This document shows, piece by piece, positions 33,355-44,452 of a stretch of 64,000 bases of DNA (within the stretch, counting starts at the first letter, position 1; every line of letters starts with the position of its first letter). Origin of the DNA: Galdieria sulphuraria. Taxonomy: Eukaryota > Rhodophyta > Bangiophyceae > Galdieriales > Galdieriaceae. Position numbers and translations under genes: made by a program. A model generated the notes under the pieces. The model was not told the DNA's origin, did no database searches, and worked only from the letters and a program-made list of their open reading frames with translations. The DNA is taken from positions 7,890-71,889 of the forward strand of contig NW_005178462.1 of the NCBI RefSeq assembly GCF_000341285.1, in the 5' to 3' direction.

Positions 33355-35613
33355 ATGACGCATAATGATCCTGTTTTAAAACCTTTTCGTGCAGCTGTAA
33401 ACTGCTTTAATCAGTTGCCACTGAAAGATGAACTCGATTTTTATGAAAAGACTTGTCAACCCTATAGTGAAAAGCTACAGTCTGTGGACCATCTCTTGAA
33501 GACTTGTTTGGGGCAAATAGTCTCTCAGAACACAAACAGTCAGGGGTTCGACACCGAAACAGACTTGGAGACCATTTTTGAAAATACACAAGAAGCTGTG
33601 GAATTTTTCCTGGAACAGACAGATGACTGTCTAGATGCACTTAGGGGTATTAAGAAAACCAGTGAAGAAGATTCACTGCAGTCGTCAACTCCACTTTCGA
33701 GCGATGAGAGGAGAACTAGATGGAAACAAACAGATATGCCTAAACCTCAAAAGAAATTTCCAGATTATCCAATCAATAACCTTTTGACAGACCCAAATGT
33801 AGTTGCTACTCCCTCAGAATTCTCCACCAACGAAAGTGACGCGTTTTCAAGGTTAGACAGTCACTTGTTTAAGTTGCATCAAAAGAATAGAAAACACAGT
33901 TCTGCCAAAGTCTCTGATTACTATCAAAAACTATTGAAAGAGTTGAAAAATAATGCTGATTCCTTTCAAGGTATGTCAAAACAGTTTTCTACTGGTTGTT
34001 CTTAGTTGCGATATTTAGGGTCTTCTACGGTGACATTGTATTTACCTTTGGAGGATACCAAATGTACCTTTGTAAACTCTCTGTCGTCACTAGAAGACAT
34101 GATAACCAAGCTTGAAAAGGAAAAGGAAATAGCTGTGGATATTGAGAATCATAGCTATCGTTCGTTTCAAGGTTTCATTTGTTTATTACAGTTTTCTACT
34201 CGTCAAGAAGACTTTGTCGTGGATGCAATTGAGCTTCGAGGTCATCTTAAAATGTTATCAAAGATTTTAGAAAATGGAAATATTCTCAAAGTTCTTCATG
34301 GAGCTGATAGCGATGTGCAATGGTTACAACGGGATTTTGGTTTGTATATTGTTCATATGTTTGACACAGGTCAAGCAAGTAGACAGCTGAAATTTCCATT
34401 TCTTTCCTTGTCTTATCTGTTGAAACGTTATTGCAATATTGATAACTCGAAAACCAAAAAATATTATCAGTTGGCAGATTGGCGCATTCGGCCTTTACCG
34501 GAAGATATGTTTTCATATGCGAGACAAGATACTCATTATCTATTATACATATATGACAGACTTTGTGAAGAACTGAGACAGTCTTCTAATTGTAATAACA
34601 ATCTATTGACTTGTGCTTATCGTGCTTCTATCCAAGTCTCTATGTTGATTTATGAGAAACCTCAAATGAATCCACTGGAATATCAGTCGATCCTTTCTCG
34701 AAGAAAGTTGCATTTCGATGAAAAGCAAACTCTTGCTTTACGCACACTCTGTCGATGGAGAGACGAGATTGCTCGGATAGAAGATGAAAGCCTCGTTTAT
34801 GTTTTGCCCGAGAAGTGTATGATTGAAATTGCAAAACGTATACCTCAAAGTGAAAGCGAGTTACGTGGTTGTTGTCCTTATTCGATTCCACCTTTACTCA
34901 AGACATATGAGAATGAAGTTTTGAAACTTTTACAGGAATCCATCATGGAAGAAAGCGAATGGAATAAGTCGGAGCAAGAAATAACAATGTGTTGTACAAA
35001 TGGGCAAATGGAAGAGTATGCCTCCACTCCTAGCCATATTGTTGGATTTCAAAGTAATCTTGTGCCTCCTATATCGGTTTCCTCTAATAGTAGCTTATTT
35101 GGTTCCACTTTATCGGTTGGAAAGAAAAGAAGTGATTTGTCTGTAAGAAAGGACAAAGTAGATGAGATACGTCAGGAAATGTTGCAGCAGATATCAAGTC
35201 GTTTCCGTGAAGGACCTTTCGTGAAAGATGTTGAACAAGTTCCCAGACAAGAAGAAATTTTGTCAGACGCAGATGACGACGACAACAGCAACAATTATAA
35301 GAAGAAAGAAGAGGAACAATTACGACATGATGCAGATGACAACGTGATGATTTTAGTTCCGCAAGGCATGTCATCGAGAAAGAGACGAACAAAGAAATCC
35401 AAAAAGAAAAAGAAAAATTTCCATGTATCAACAAAGGAACCGGATCTTACACCATTTTTCCAAAAAATATCAAATGAAGCAAGGGAAAATGTTGATTCAG
35501 AACATTTGAACAACAAGGAATCAAAGATTCCTAAAAATGGAAAGAAGAATAAGAATAATTCTACATTTAGTTCAGTGAGATTGAAACTGGGAAACCGTAG
35601 CGCTACCTTTTGA
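33355..35613 (+). CDS. RRP6: Exosome component 10 / RRP6 3'-5' exoribonuclease
   Basis: Two exons, 33355-33970 and 34019-35613, give 736 residues with a 48-bp intron. Residues 20-100 resemble the PMC2NT domain that binds the RRP47 cofactor. The DEDD-Y exonuclease domain is intact: AVDIENHSYRSFQGFICLLQ (Exo I), VLHGADSDVQWLQRDFGLY (Exo II) and FSYARQDTHYLLYIYDRL (Exo III, Tyr present). An HRDC domain follows (FDEKQTLALRTLCRWRDEIA). The tail is Lys-rich (SSRKRRTKKSKKKKK), a likely nuclear signal. RRP6 trims rRNA, snoRNA and other nuclear RNAs with the exosome. The start is the first ATG in frame. Confidence 0.93.
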
Positions 35614-35926
35614 TTTCCATCATATTTTGTCCTTACAATTAGTTTCTGGTTTTTATTGTTGGCTTATAGGATGATTGCAACCGAATTTCCTTTCTTGGAG
35701 AATCTCGTTAAAAGCATACATCTTTCTTTCTGTTTCATTCCAATACAAGTGGATGTTCTAGATATCAAAGATGAAAGGAATTTTCTATTCTTCCTACTTT
35801 CAGTGATATTCTAATAGAAAACGAAAGGATGTTTGACTCTTTTTTATCTATCCAATAAACGCTAGTCCATGATAGTATTTCAAAGCTGAGTTTCATTCAT
35901 TGGAATTCAATTTCGTTGGGAAGAGA
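35614..35926. other. Intergenic
   Basis: The 313 bp between RRP6 and the NDUFA7-like gene, both on the plus strand, show no feature beyond A+T-rich sequence. Confidence 0.5.
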
Positions 35927-36440
35927 ATGGCTGTCAAGAGCAAACTTACACTTGTCCAAAGTATTCCTTTCAAGCGGTCCTTTTCCATAAAAGCAATTGT
36001 ACAAGACATTGTCTATCGAGTGCGAACTGGGAAAATATTTCGTCCTGACCTTCCAGACTATGTTCAACGTTTCTCCGAAGTGAAAAACCCTCGGTTTCAT
36101 ACCCAGTAAGTTTTGTTGGTGTGTTAGGGTTTACTTGTAACCTCACTGTTTATTGTAGTTTGCAAGAAAATGCAAAACCTTTGGTACCTCAAGGTCCCTA
36201 TAAACAGGTTTTTGATATTCAGTACTACAGTAGAGACACCCGAAGGAAAATTCAAAGAGAACAAGTGGAGCCAGTAAAAGTAATGGAAACTTACACAAAT
36301 CGTAAAGTTATCTTATGAACGTGTTTTAGGTGTTTGATCCTTCTGCAGAAAGTCTCCCACCAGTACCTGGAAGAGCAAAAGTATACATAGACCGAGGTTT
36401 CGTTCCCAATCGTGGAAACCCTGAACAAGCAACAGAATAG
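35927..36440 (+). CDS. Probable mitochondrial complex I subunit NDUFA7 (B14.5a)-like
   Basis: Three exons, 35927-36105, 36159-36279 and 36330-36440, encode 136 residues. The basic N-terminus (VKSKLTLVQSIPFKRSFSIK) could be a presequence. The centre reads KPLVPQGPYKQVFDIQYYSR then DTRRKIQREQVEPVKVFDPS, which parallels the LPxGxxxxLsxNYYxxRDxRRExxPP core of the B14.5a subunit, an accessory protein on the matrix side of NADH dehydrogenase. The overall length fits (113-130 in other species). Resemblance was judged by eye, so I leave the symbol blank. Both introns are about 50 bp and in frame. Confidence 0.55.
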
Positions 36441-36585
36441 CCGTACTGGTTGGGTTTTAAATAAGAAGAAAATATTTGATAGATAACTTGCTGCAAGAGT
36501 TTATATTTGATAAAAGTAAACCTTCCAATACAAGTGCGGTTAGAGTATCCTCTTAAGAACAAGTTCATACAGCGAACACAGATTT

Positions 36586-38034
36586 CTAAGCAACATTCTC
36601 CACGTCATATTGTCGAACAGGCCTAGAGCTTTCGTCATCTGCGCTCTTTGCCATAGTTTTTTCGTTTCTAGAGTATTTTTTGTCATCTTTTTTAGTTTCG
36701 TCTCGACTAGTTTTCTTGTGTCTTCCACCCTGATGCTTTCTTAGCCTTCCTTGACGTAAAAGATATGTACCGTGACTTTGTATCTGCTGTCTAGATTTAT
36801 TTGGAAGAAGATTTTCCTGAATCAGCTTCCAACGACAGCCATAGCGATGAAAGCCTTCGTCAAAAAGGCGTTCTTCTTCGGGTTTCCATATAGAGTGTCT
36901 GCCGCGCTTAGATTCAACTCCTTCATTTCCAGCATAAGAGGAACGGGAAGGGTCACCTTCCCAATTCACACTTGGAGTTTCTTCTTCTTCCTTGTCATTT
37001 TCTTCTTCTGGCTGATAAGTCTCTAACCCAACTTTGGATGTAGTGGAAGATGAAGACTGAGATTCCGATGACCAACTAGAATCTTTCGAGGATACAAAGT
37101 CTCTCTTCCTCTTATTTTTAATGTTATCCGCAGATTGTTCAACTGAACAAGACGCTACAGCTGCTGCAGACGCTGCTGCTGCAGTTCCTTGACCATGACC
37201 AGCTGTTGTTGTTGTTGTTGCTGCTGCTGCTGCTGCTGCAGAAGCACTTGCTGGACCCAAATCTACACCCTTGTCAATCTCCCTATATTGTTTCTCTGAT
37301 TCATAGTTTAACGAGTCATCTGGGGACTGTTGGTGGTCCATATTATCTTCAAAAGGATCAAGTTCTTTTTCTCTCTCCAATTCTACATCTGTTCTCAGAG
37401 GGTCAACCGTGGCAAAGTCATCCAAGTCATATCGTCGCTTCTCACTGTTGGCTTCTTCAAGAGGTGACTCTGAGGGAGCAGAAAGACTCTGTGGGTCTCC
37501 AGAACTCTCCTCTCGAAACACTGCTAAATTCTCCGTTTCAAAAGCGCCAATCAACAAACGCCTATATTTTCTCAAAACTTTACGCTCATTTCTTAAACGT
37601 TGTTTCAGTTTGTCATAGCGTTGCCGTACTTCCCTATATTCCCTTCGAACGTTCTGCAGTTCCGCTTTCAACTGTCCATTTTCAGAAACCAAATCTTTTC
37701 TCTTTTCTTCTTCGCTACTCGTTGGTTGTGTCTGGTGCTTCAAGTTTCTATCTTCTTCTTCCGCTGTCTCTTCCACTCTCGCTGGTTTCTGTTGTTTGTT
37801 TTCAACTTGGCCGTCTTTCCTTCGTCCTGGAATCAGGTTGCTTTCTTCATCCAACAAGTGGTCCTCCAAGTCGTTGTGCTCACAATTTCGTTGACCTTCT
37901 GTTTTCTTCTCTTTGTTTACACTTTCTTGTGTAACTTCCAGCTCTTTCTGTTGTTTACGCTTTTGTTCTTGAACAGCTCTGGTCTTTGAAACCGAAGTGC
38001 CAGTTCCCTTTTTTTGTTTTCGTTCCTCTTCCAT
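36586..38034 (-). CDS. SANT/MYB-like domain nuclear protein with coiled coil
   Basis: An open frame of 482 residues from ATG 38034. Residues 1-165 are charged and include a leucine-zipper-like coiled coil (LVSENGQLKAELQNVRREYR onwards). A low-complexity Ala/Thr stretch near residues 262-300 is encoded by a CTG/TTG-type triplet repeat. The SANT/MYB repeat lies near residues 380-435: HSIWKPEEERLFDEGFHRYG, then RWKLIQENLLPNKSRQQIQS and HGTYLLRQGR, close to single-repeat MYB proteins of the SHAQKYF kind. The tail is Lys/Arg-rich. Likely a DNA-binding regulator; target unknown. A longer form starting at a non-ATG codon was rejected. Confidence 0.75.
   Translation of the reverse strand: MEEERKQKKGTGTSVSKTRAVQEQKRKQQKELEVTQESVNKEKKTEGQRNCEHNDLEDHLLDEESNLIPGRRKDGQVENKQQKPARVEETAEEEDRNLKHQTQPTSSEEEKRKDLVSENGQLKAELQNVRREYREVRQRYDKLKQRLRNERKVLRKYRRLLIGAFETENLAVFREESSGDPQSLSAPSESPLEEANSEKRRYDLDDFATVDPLRTDVELEREKELDPFEDNMDHQQSPDDSLNYESEKQYREIDKGVDLGPASASAAAAAAATTTTTAGHGQGTAAAASAAAVASCSVEQSADNIKNKRKRDFVSSKDSSWSSESQSSSSTTSKVGLETYQPEEENDKEEEETPSVNWEGDPSRSSYAGNEGVESKRGRHSIWKPEEERLFDEGFHRYGCRWKLIQENLLPNKSRQQIQSHGTYLLRQGRLRKHQGGRHKKTSRDETKKDDKKYSRNEKTMAKSADDESSRPVRQYDVENVA
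37201..37260 (-). repeat. Coding triplet repeat (Ala/Thr tract)
   Basis: On the minus strand GCA/GCT codons followed by ACA/ACC-type codons give seven Ala and five Thr in a row in the SANT protein. Such runs are unstable and often vary between strains. Confidence 0.85.
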
Positions 38035-39127
38035 ACAATATACAGTCACTAGTAGTACGCAGTAAAATCTACACTTCACATATATAATCTTGTTCACTTT
38101 GTGTTATCCTGTTTCCCTTACACAGGATCTCAGCAGAAGAAGAATTGAGCACCACACATATGCACTATCATTTTGGTTTTTGCTTCCACAGAATCCAATG
38201 CAAATTTCATGGGTCGTATGGAATGGCTTCCAACGTCAAATCTTTCCAACTTGAGCCAATCGATTCTGTTCAGTATTGGTTCTGAATAAAATACAAACCT
38301 CCATTATATATGTATCAGAAGAAACAAAAGTTTTGTCGACTGATCACATCGATAAAAACTTGCTGTATGTTTTGCGATTATCTACACTCTTTTTCTCATG
38401 TAGGGTTATGAGATACTTTTCTAATAAAGTGCACAGATACCTATCTTGTGGTAGTAAAGTCACACAAAGTAAGGTTGAACAGAGTGAATCAATTTTTTGA
38501 AACATCTACTTTCCAGATTGTTATGAAACATAGACTCGTTGCTTGAGATGATGTGTAAGGAAGAAATGCAGGAATAGTTGCTTTGATTGTCTTCTATCTT
38601 AACTATAATATTGTATAGAGAATATTATAGACTTGTACTATTAATAATGAACGATGACGTTGTATCCATTGTTCAAAACTAGAGAAAAGCTACTCTCGTG
38701 GATGGACTGTATATGTCCTATCTTTGGAATCGCATGTTTTTGAGAAGTGTTGTGATATCTTGACAGAAAGAATGACGCTTCAAAGTTGAAAAGTCCCAAT
38801 AACCTGGATTAGGATCGACAATCTTCTGAAAACAAAGAGTTTTGCAGTCATCGGACGATTATTTTGAGGACAACAACCGTATCTATCTATGGCTTTCATC
38901 TTTAGCAGGCTTTTCAAAGTTAGCTTATTAGAATATCGTTTGTTGCAATCCTCTCATGTTTGGATTTTTATTTGTAATGTTGTTGATCTTCTCCTCCTCC
39001 TTCTTCTGTCTGTAAAGAATAAATATTCCTTATAGAGCATAAAGCCTCGATTTTATGCAACAAAACAGTTCCATTTTCATTGAAGAAATGGACAATCAAG
39101 TCAATTTGAGCCAACTTGTTGTAAAAC
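38035..39127. other. Intergenic between divergent genes
   Basis: About 1.1 kb separating the SANT-protein gene (minus) from the SNARE gene (plus). A frame at 38276-38500 has no family resemblance. No tRNA-like or repeat structure was seen. Confidence 0.45.
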
Positions 39128-40558
39128 ATGTCTTCTTTTGCTGAACAATATCAAGAGCTTCTTGGGTCTGCCAAAACCAAGGCAGGAGGAAGATGGAGAG
39201 CTCCACGGAAAAAAACAGAGGAGACACAGGAAGATGGAGAAGAAGCTGACAGAATTGTAGAAGATGCACTAGAAAGGGAACGGAGGCAAAGGCAAGCTTC
39301 CGAACTACCTCCAGGAGAAAGGGACGAACAAACAGGTTCTTCTTATACAGTGCAAGAAATGAAGAACAAGGCAAAGACTAGTGCCAAGGAAGGTGCAGAA
39401 AGTGCCCGTCATGCACGCAAAATGGCAGAAGAAGCGAGATATATCGGTATAGAGACTGCGCAACAACTTGGAAAACAAACGGGTGTGTCAATTAGGACAC
39501 TTGTTGTATTGTTGGTTGACACTTTGTTTAGAACAACTTGAAAACGCTCAAAACGATGTGGAAAATATTCACTCCAACTTGGGAGACGCGGAAGCTGTTA
39601 CTTATGAGTTACAGGGTGGCTTTTGGGGAGACGTTATTCCATTTAGGAAGCCTTTTTCTGCTTATGAAAGAGCTGGAAGTGCTGTAAGTTTTTATTTTAC
39701 TGTGTGCGTGTTTGATGATAAACCTTCTTGTGTGGATAGACTGTCGAAAGAGACAGTGAAGCAGCCAGAAGAGGAGTCGGTGGTGTTGATTTGTCTGCCA
39801 TGAAGAAAGGAAAAAGCAGTACAGCCGCTATTCCAAAGGACCCTCAAATTGCTTTGAGACAGAAGAAAGACGCGGACGAAGCGAATGCGACCAAAAGCCC
39901 TGAGAAAAGTTCAGACAAGGGAAAGTTCAAAGGAATGGTTTCAAAACTGACTCAAAAATTTAAAAGCAACTCTTTATCTGACTCAAAAAAGACGGAAAAT
40001 CATAAGGAGAAAGTTTCACAAAAGAACGTTGAAACAACAGCTACCGGTACAGGTAATATTCAATGGAACGAGAATGTGATAAAGAATGCAGTCGAAGACC
40101 CTGAAAAACAGAGAGATGCACTTCTCAAAGCAAAAAGTACCTCCAAGAAGAGTTCCAAGTCAAACGGAACTTCTTCCACAGGTAATGGCAATGAAGAGGG
40201 AGAAGATGACGACGATTTTGCGCCAAGTATTGAGAGTGTAAGTTTTGTTATTACCATTCTTTGTGCAATTTCAACATCTGACAACTTCATTATAGTATCT
40301 TGATAAGCAAGACTTGGAGCTGGATAGAATAAGCATGGCGTTGAGTGATATGAAAGATATTGCTATTCGAATGAATGAAGAAATGAAATATCAAGAACAA
40401 GTCATTGACGAACTTGTAGTTGTACGTATCATTTGTAATTGTTATGTACCGTTGATATATATGTATATGTATGTGTATGTTTGTATGGTGGATAGAATAC
40501 GGAGGATGCATCATTTAGACTTCGTGGTGATTTGAAGAAAGTGAAGCGAATTCACTGA
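39128..40558 (+). CDS. SNAP-25-type Qbc-SNARE
   Basis: Five exons: 39128-39482, 39532-39683, 39740-40237, 40296-40421 and 40496-40558, in all 397 residues. The first SNARE helix (Qb, about residues 95-165) includes ARKMAEEARYIGIETAQQLG and, across the junction, EQLENAQNDVENIHSNLGDA. The second (Qc) is at the C-terminus: LELDRISMALSDMKDIAIRM then NEEMKYQEQVIDEL and RLRGDLKKVKRI. Between them is a 190-residue linker rich in Lys/Ser without any cysteine, so palmitoyl anchoring as in animal SNAP-25 is unlikely; plant SNAP33 is similar in this. It would supply two helices to a membrane-fusion complex at the plasma membrane. Intron 4 carries a TATG-rich run. Confidence 0.82.
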
Positions 40559-40684
40559 GTTGACTTGATAAATAATTTTCAACTGTATATATTTCTCTGT
40601 ACATCATCTTAAAAGTTGTGTCCTTTGCATAGAGTGAAATGAGTGATATTCCTTTGATTACTATTGCGACTTGGAAAGAAAAAT

Positions 40685-42722
40685 ATGTTTGTTAGGAAAA
40701 CTATTCAAAGAGTCGCTACTGTATGTGATGGAACTAGAACAAGTCTTAGGAACCCTTTTTTGGTTTATTATTCTCGCTACTCTTGTACCAGACGGACTTT
40801 ACGAGTGGCTGCCTCCTCCAGTGTCTTATTATTTGGATTCCTTGTGATAACCTTTTTTTGGAAATGTGTAAAACTAGAAAGACACACAGTTACCAACAAA
40901 GATTGGTTATTTGCAAACTTTTGGCCACAGCCCGACGTAGAATCGTTGGAACAGTTGGAGTCCTTTGCAAAACTTTTCCTTGATCAAGATATAAAGACAC
41001 TTTCTAGTGATAAAATGGAAGGTAGAGGTGTTGGAACTCAAGGTGAAAGAAAGAGTGCTCGTTTTATTGCTGGCGCCTTTGAAGATGCACTTTTAGAGGG
41101 AGCGTTTTCGGATCCTTCGAAGAATACCCAAAATTCTTTTTATCAACAAGTTCCTTTGGAAGGTGTCCAAGTAGAGAATGCCTCGTTCGTTTCATATTTG
41201 AAAGATTTGAAGAACAATTCGGTCAGTCTTATTCAAGGAGAGTCTTGTTCGCTGACAACCGATCTAAGCGACAGTAACATAGTTGATTTGACGGGTTCCA
41301 AGCTCATGTTTGGAGGTTATTGTATTTATGCACCGAAGGCTCCCTTTTTTTGGGACGATTTTGGCAACGTTTCAGTGAAGAATAGAATAATTCTTTGTTT
41401 AGTCAACCAACCTTCCTACTTTTTCAACATAGAAGATAGACTAACATATTACGGAAGATGGAGTTATAAACTGGAAGAATTACGAAGAAGAGGTGCCTTA
41501 GGCGTGTTATTACTGCATACTGCAGAGTCTGCTGGTTATGGTTGGAATGTCATTCGTAGTAATTCCCAAAGTGAAAGTATTAGGCAAGAAATGTGTTTTG
41601 CGAAAAATATTTTATTTGTAATATACGATGTTCAAAATAGGTTGCGTTATTTAGAGAAGAATGCTTCACCATTGCTTGTCTATGGATGGTTGTCCTCTGT
41701 TGCTTGGGACAACTTAGCTGAGAAAGGAATCATCCCGTATACTGAGGATTTGAAAAACTATGCCGAAACGAAAGGATTCCTATGTAATGAGGACTTGTTT
41801 GACTTGAGTTTTTATGCTCAGTTTCAAGTGAAAAGGAGAACGTTGAACGGGTTGAATGTTGGAGCACTTGTACAAAGTAGTACCAAGGAGTTTCTGGATG
41901 CATCAACTGATTCTTTGATTGTTGTCACTTCACATTATGATCATTTGGGGAAGATAAACAATGACTGTCATTCAAGTAGCAATTGTATTTATCATGGAGC
42001 CTTGGATAATGCTTCAGGAGTTGCCAAACTTTTAGTTTTAGCGAGAACATTTGGATTTTTGAAACACATAGGAAAATGTTGTAAACGCTCCATTTTGTTT
42101 TTGAGTCCTACTGCGGAAGAAGCTGTTTTACTTGGTTCATCCTATTATGTGGACCATCCCATTTTACCTTTGAATCAGACAGTTGCTTGTATCAACTTTG
42201 ATGGTATGAATGTGTGGGGTCGCACAAGAGATGCAGTTGCTCTTGGCTACTCATTGAGCGACTTGGGAGACTTGTTTCGAGAGGTATTTTGTAACACACA
42301 AGTGAGGATATTTGTACATACTTTGATTAGGTCACTACATTAGAAAATCTCACTGTTGGTGATGATCCAGAACCTCATTTGGGTCATTTGTATCGCAGTG
42401 ATCAGTTTCCATTTCTTCAAAGGGGAGTGCCCAGTCTGAAGCTTACTCATGGAAAAATATTTCAAGGTCACGAGAATGAAGACTACTTTAATCGTGTCGT
42501 TGGTGAGTACTTGAAGAATCGATATCATCAGGTATATCACTGTTTCAAGTTCCTTTGTTTTACATGTGACTCTAAAGTTAGGTATTGGATAATTATGAAT
42601 ATATTCATGAGCAAAGTGATCCCTACACTGGTGCCTTGCAAGAACTGAGAATAGCTTTCCGTTTGTTGTTTGCCTTGGCTCAAAGTGAAGTTACTCCTCA
42701 TTGGAAATTTCACTCTCTATGA
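40685..42722 (+). CDS. Membrane-anchored M28-family metallopeptidase with PA-like insert
   Basis: Three exons, 40685-42283, 42331-42531 and 42582-42722, give 646 residues. A signal anchor lies near residues 38-60 (ASSSVLLFGFLVITFFW). A PA-type region precedes the catalytic part (LRRRGALGVLLLHTAESAGYG). The zinc site follows M28 order: VVTSHYDHLG (His), YHGALDNASGVAK (bridging Asp), SPTAEEAVLLGS (Glu-Glu), NFDGMNVWG (Asp), and the final His in exon 2 (THGKIFQGHENEDYFN). Likely an aminopeptidase facing the ER, vacuole or outside. Glutaminyl cyclases share the fold, but the intact Glu-Glu pair and PA insert favour a peptidase. Confidence 0.82.
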
Positions 42723-42831
42723 TTATCCAGCAGTGTTTTATATCGCAACGAAACAAAAATGGCTATTTTAAAAGCTATTATATGGCTTTTATGATACAAT
42801 TACATAGTTTTCAATAACTGTTTCATAGCTC

Positions 42832-43927
42832 CTATTCACTTATCTCAGCTCTTCGACCAAACAAGTATTCCGTTAGTTGAACAAAGTCTTCAGGCTTCAA
42901 CTCTTCTGCACGTCGACCTTTCAGATCTTCCGGCAACTCTTTTTGTAAGCGATTAGTCAAACTTTTCAAACTGTTGCTCATTCGTTTTCTTCGTTGTTGA
43001 AATGCTGTACGAACTACTTGTGTCAATTCCTCCATAGATACATATTTCAAAAGCTCCGTTGCTCTTTTTGGTTTAAAATCTAACCGCACTAGAGCTGAAG
43101 TGACTTGTGGTATTGGCCGAAATACAGAAGGCGGTAAGTGGAACAACAGAGAAGGCCGACTATGGAGCTGTGAAAATACGCTAAGTACTCCAAAGTCTTT
43201 TGACCTAGGTTTAGCGGTAATTCGACGAGCTACTTCCAACTGCATAGTTAAGATAGCGTGGTCGACGTGACAACTATTCTTGATGAGTGAAAACAGAATC
43301 TACTCCAAGATCAATTCAACGAAAGAGAAAAAAACAAGGACACTCTTACTGGTGTAGTTATATTATAAGGTAGATTACCGATGACTGCCAAAGGTCCTCC
43401 CAGAGATTGAGCAAGTGCTTTCCAATCCGTACATAGCACATCTTGATGTAATACCTTTAGTTGTGGAAATTTGGAGTGTAAATGGTCTACAGCTCTTGTA
43501 TCAATTTCAATTGTCGTCATATTTGGGTATTTCTCGTGTAGTACTCTTGTTAGTGCTCCTAAACCTGGACCAACCTAGAAAGTTGTTGTTTTCGACAGCA
43601 TATCAGTACAAATATTGTTGTCGTTCCTACCTCTACCACTCTCTTTCCCCCATTTTCTACGTCAAAGTCAACTTGGTTACATATTCTGTGTATATAATTA
43701 TCGTCATACAAAAAGTTTTGTCCGAGACTTTGCTTTGCCAATAAGCTCCTATTTCTATCTGGTCTACTTTGTTGACAAGACGTGATGTGGAGTGTTTTGT
43801 TCTGTATCTTCACAACCCAATGAATTCCTAGTTTTTTATTGGGGTTTACAAAACTTGTTGTTCTTCGTAACAACTTGAAATGGATCACCATACCAAAGGC
43901 TGGCAACGCATTGTAACAACTTGGCAT
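42832..43927 (-). CDS. rRNA adenine N6,N6-dimethyltransferase, KsgA/Dim1 family, organelle type
   Basis: Three exons, 43927-43631, 43574-43350 and 43299-42832, encode 329 residues. Residues 1-60 are basic and hydroxylated, a likely transit peptide. The SAM-binding fold shows AKQSLGQNFLYDDNYIHRIC, then VVEVGPGLGALTRVLHE across the first intron, and the catalytic GNLPYNITTP (NLPY). The C-terminal domain has FGVLSVFSQLHSRPSL, then SVFRPIPQVTSALVRLDFKP and FQQRRKRMSNSLKSL, as in bacterial KsgA. The enzyme dimethylates two adenines near the 3' end of small-subunit rRNA; the bacterial-like features suggest a plastid or mitochondrial ribosome. Confidence 0.9.
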
Positions 43928-44452
43928 GGCTTATTATTTATAAAATCAATTACTTTTGATGAATCCATCATCGTCGTTGTGTTGTTGGTCAAAGTTATGA
44001 TATTACTTCAATAGTTCTTTACAACCAATAGATAGATTGCTGCAGCAACTATCACATATCCCATATCCATTCATTCCTCTATACTTGCGCAAATGATACT
44101 GTTCTGGCAAAAAGAGGAGAAGGGGAGAGAAGATGGTTAAGGAAATCGTCAGCGATGACGACCTTATTGATGCCACCATCTGCAGTAACTTTAACGCGTT
44201 GTGATGATGAATATTCTCAGCTCACTCTGAAAGAATATGTAGCCCTCAAGGTTGATAGAGGCTATCTTTTTTTCTTTCTGAAGAGTGAAAAGCGAATCTG
44301 AACAACGCCTCGTTTGATTCCATCTTTTCAGTAGTAGAATAAAATATTTGTTTTGACTCAACCCTTTTCTTACGATTCACAGTGCATAAGGTTTCCAAAA
44401 GCGATCTTTTTATTTGAATGGCTAAAATGAGTCGCTAATTGTTGTGGACGGA
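43928..44452. other. Divergent promoter region, Dim1-like / ABC-F
   Basis: About 525 bp between two outward-facing start codons; no feature recognised. Confidence 0.45.

Noticed and set aside
37206-37989. Plus-strand hydrophobic frames opposite the SANT gene
   Set aside because: Leu/Phe-rich translations are the expected antisense shadow of Glu/Lys/Arg-rich coding; no start context or introns.
38276-38500. Open frame between the SANT and SNARE genes
   Set aside because: No homology, no conserved composition and no splice sites.
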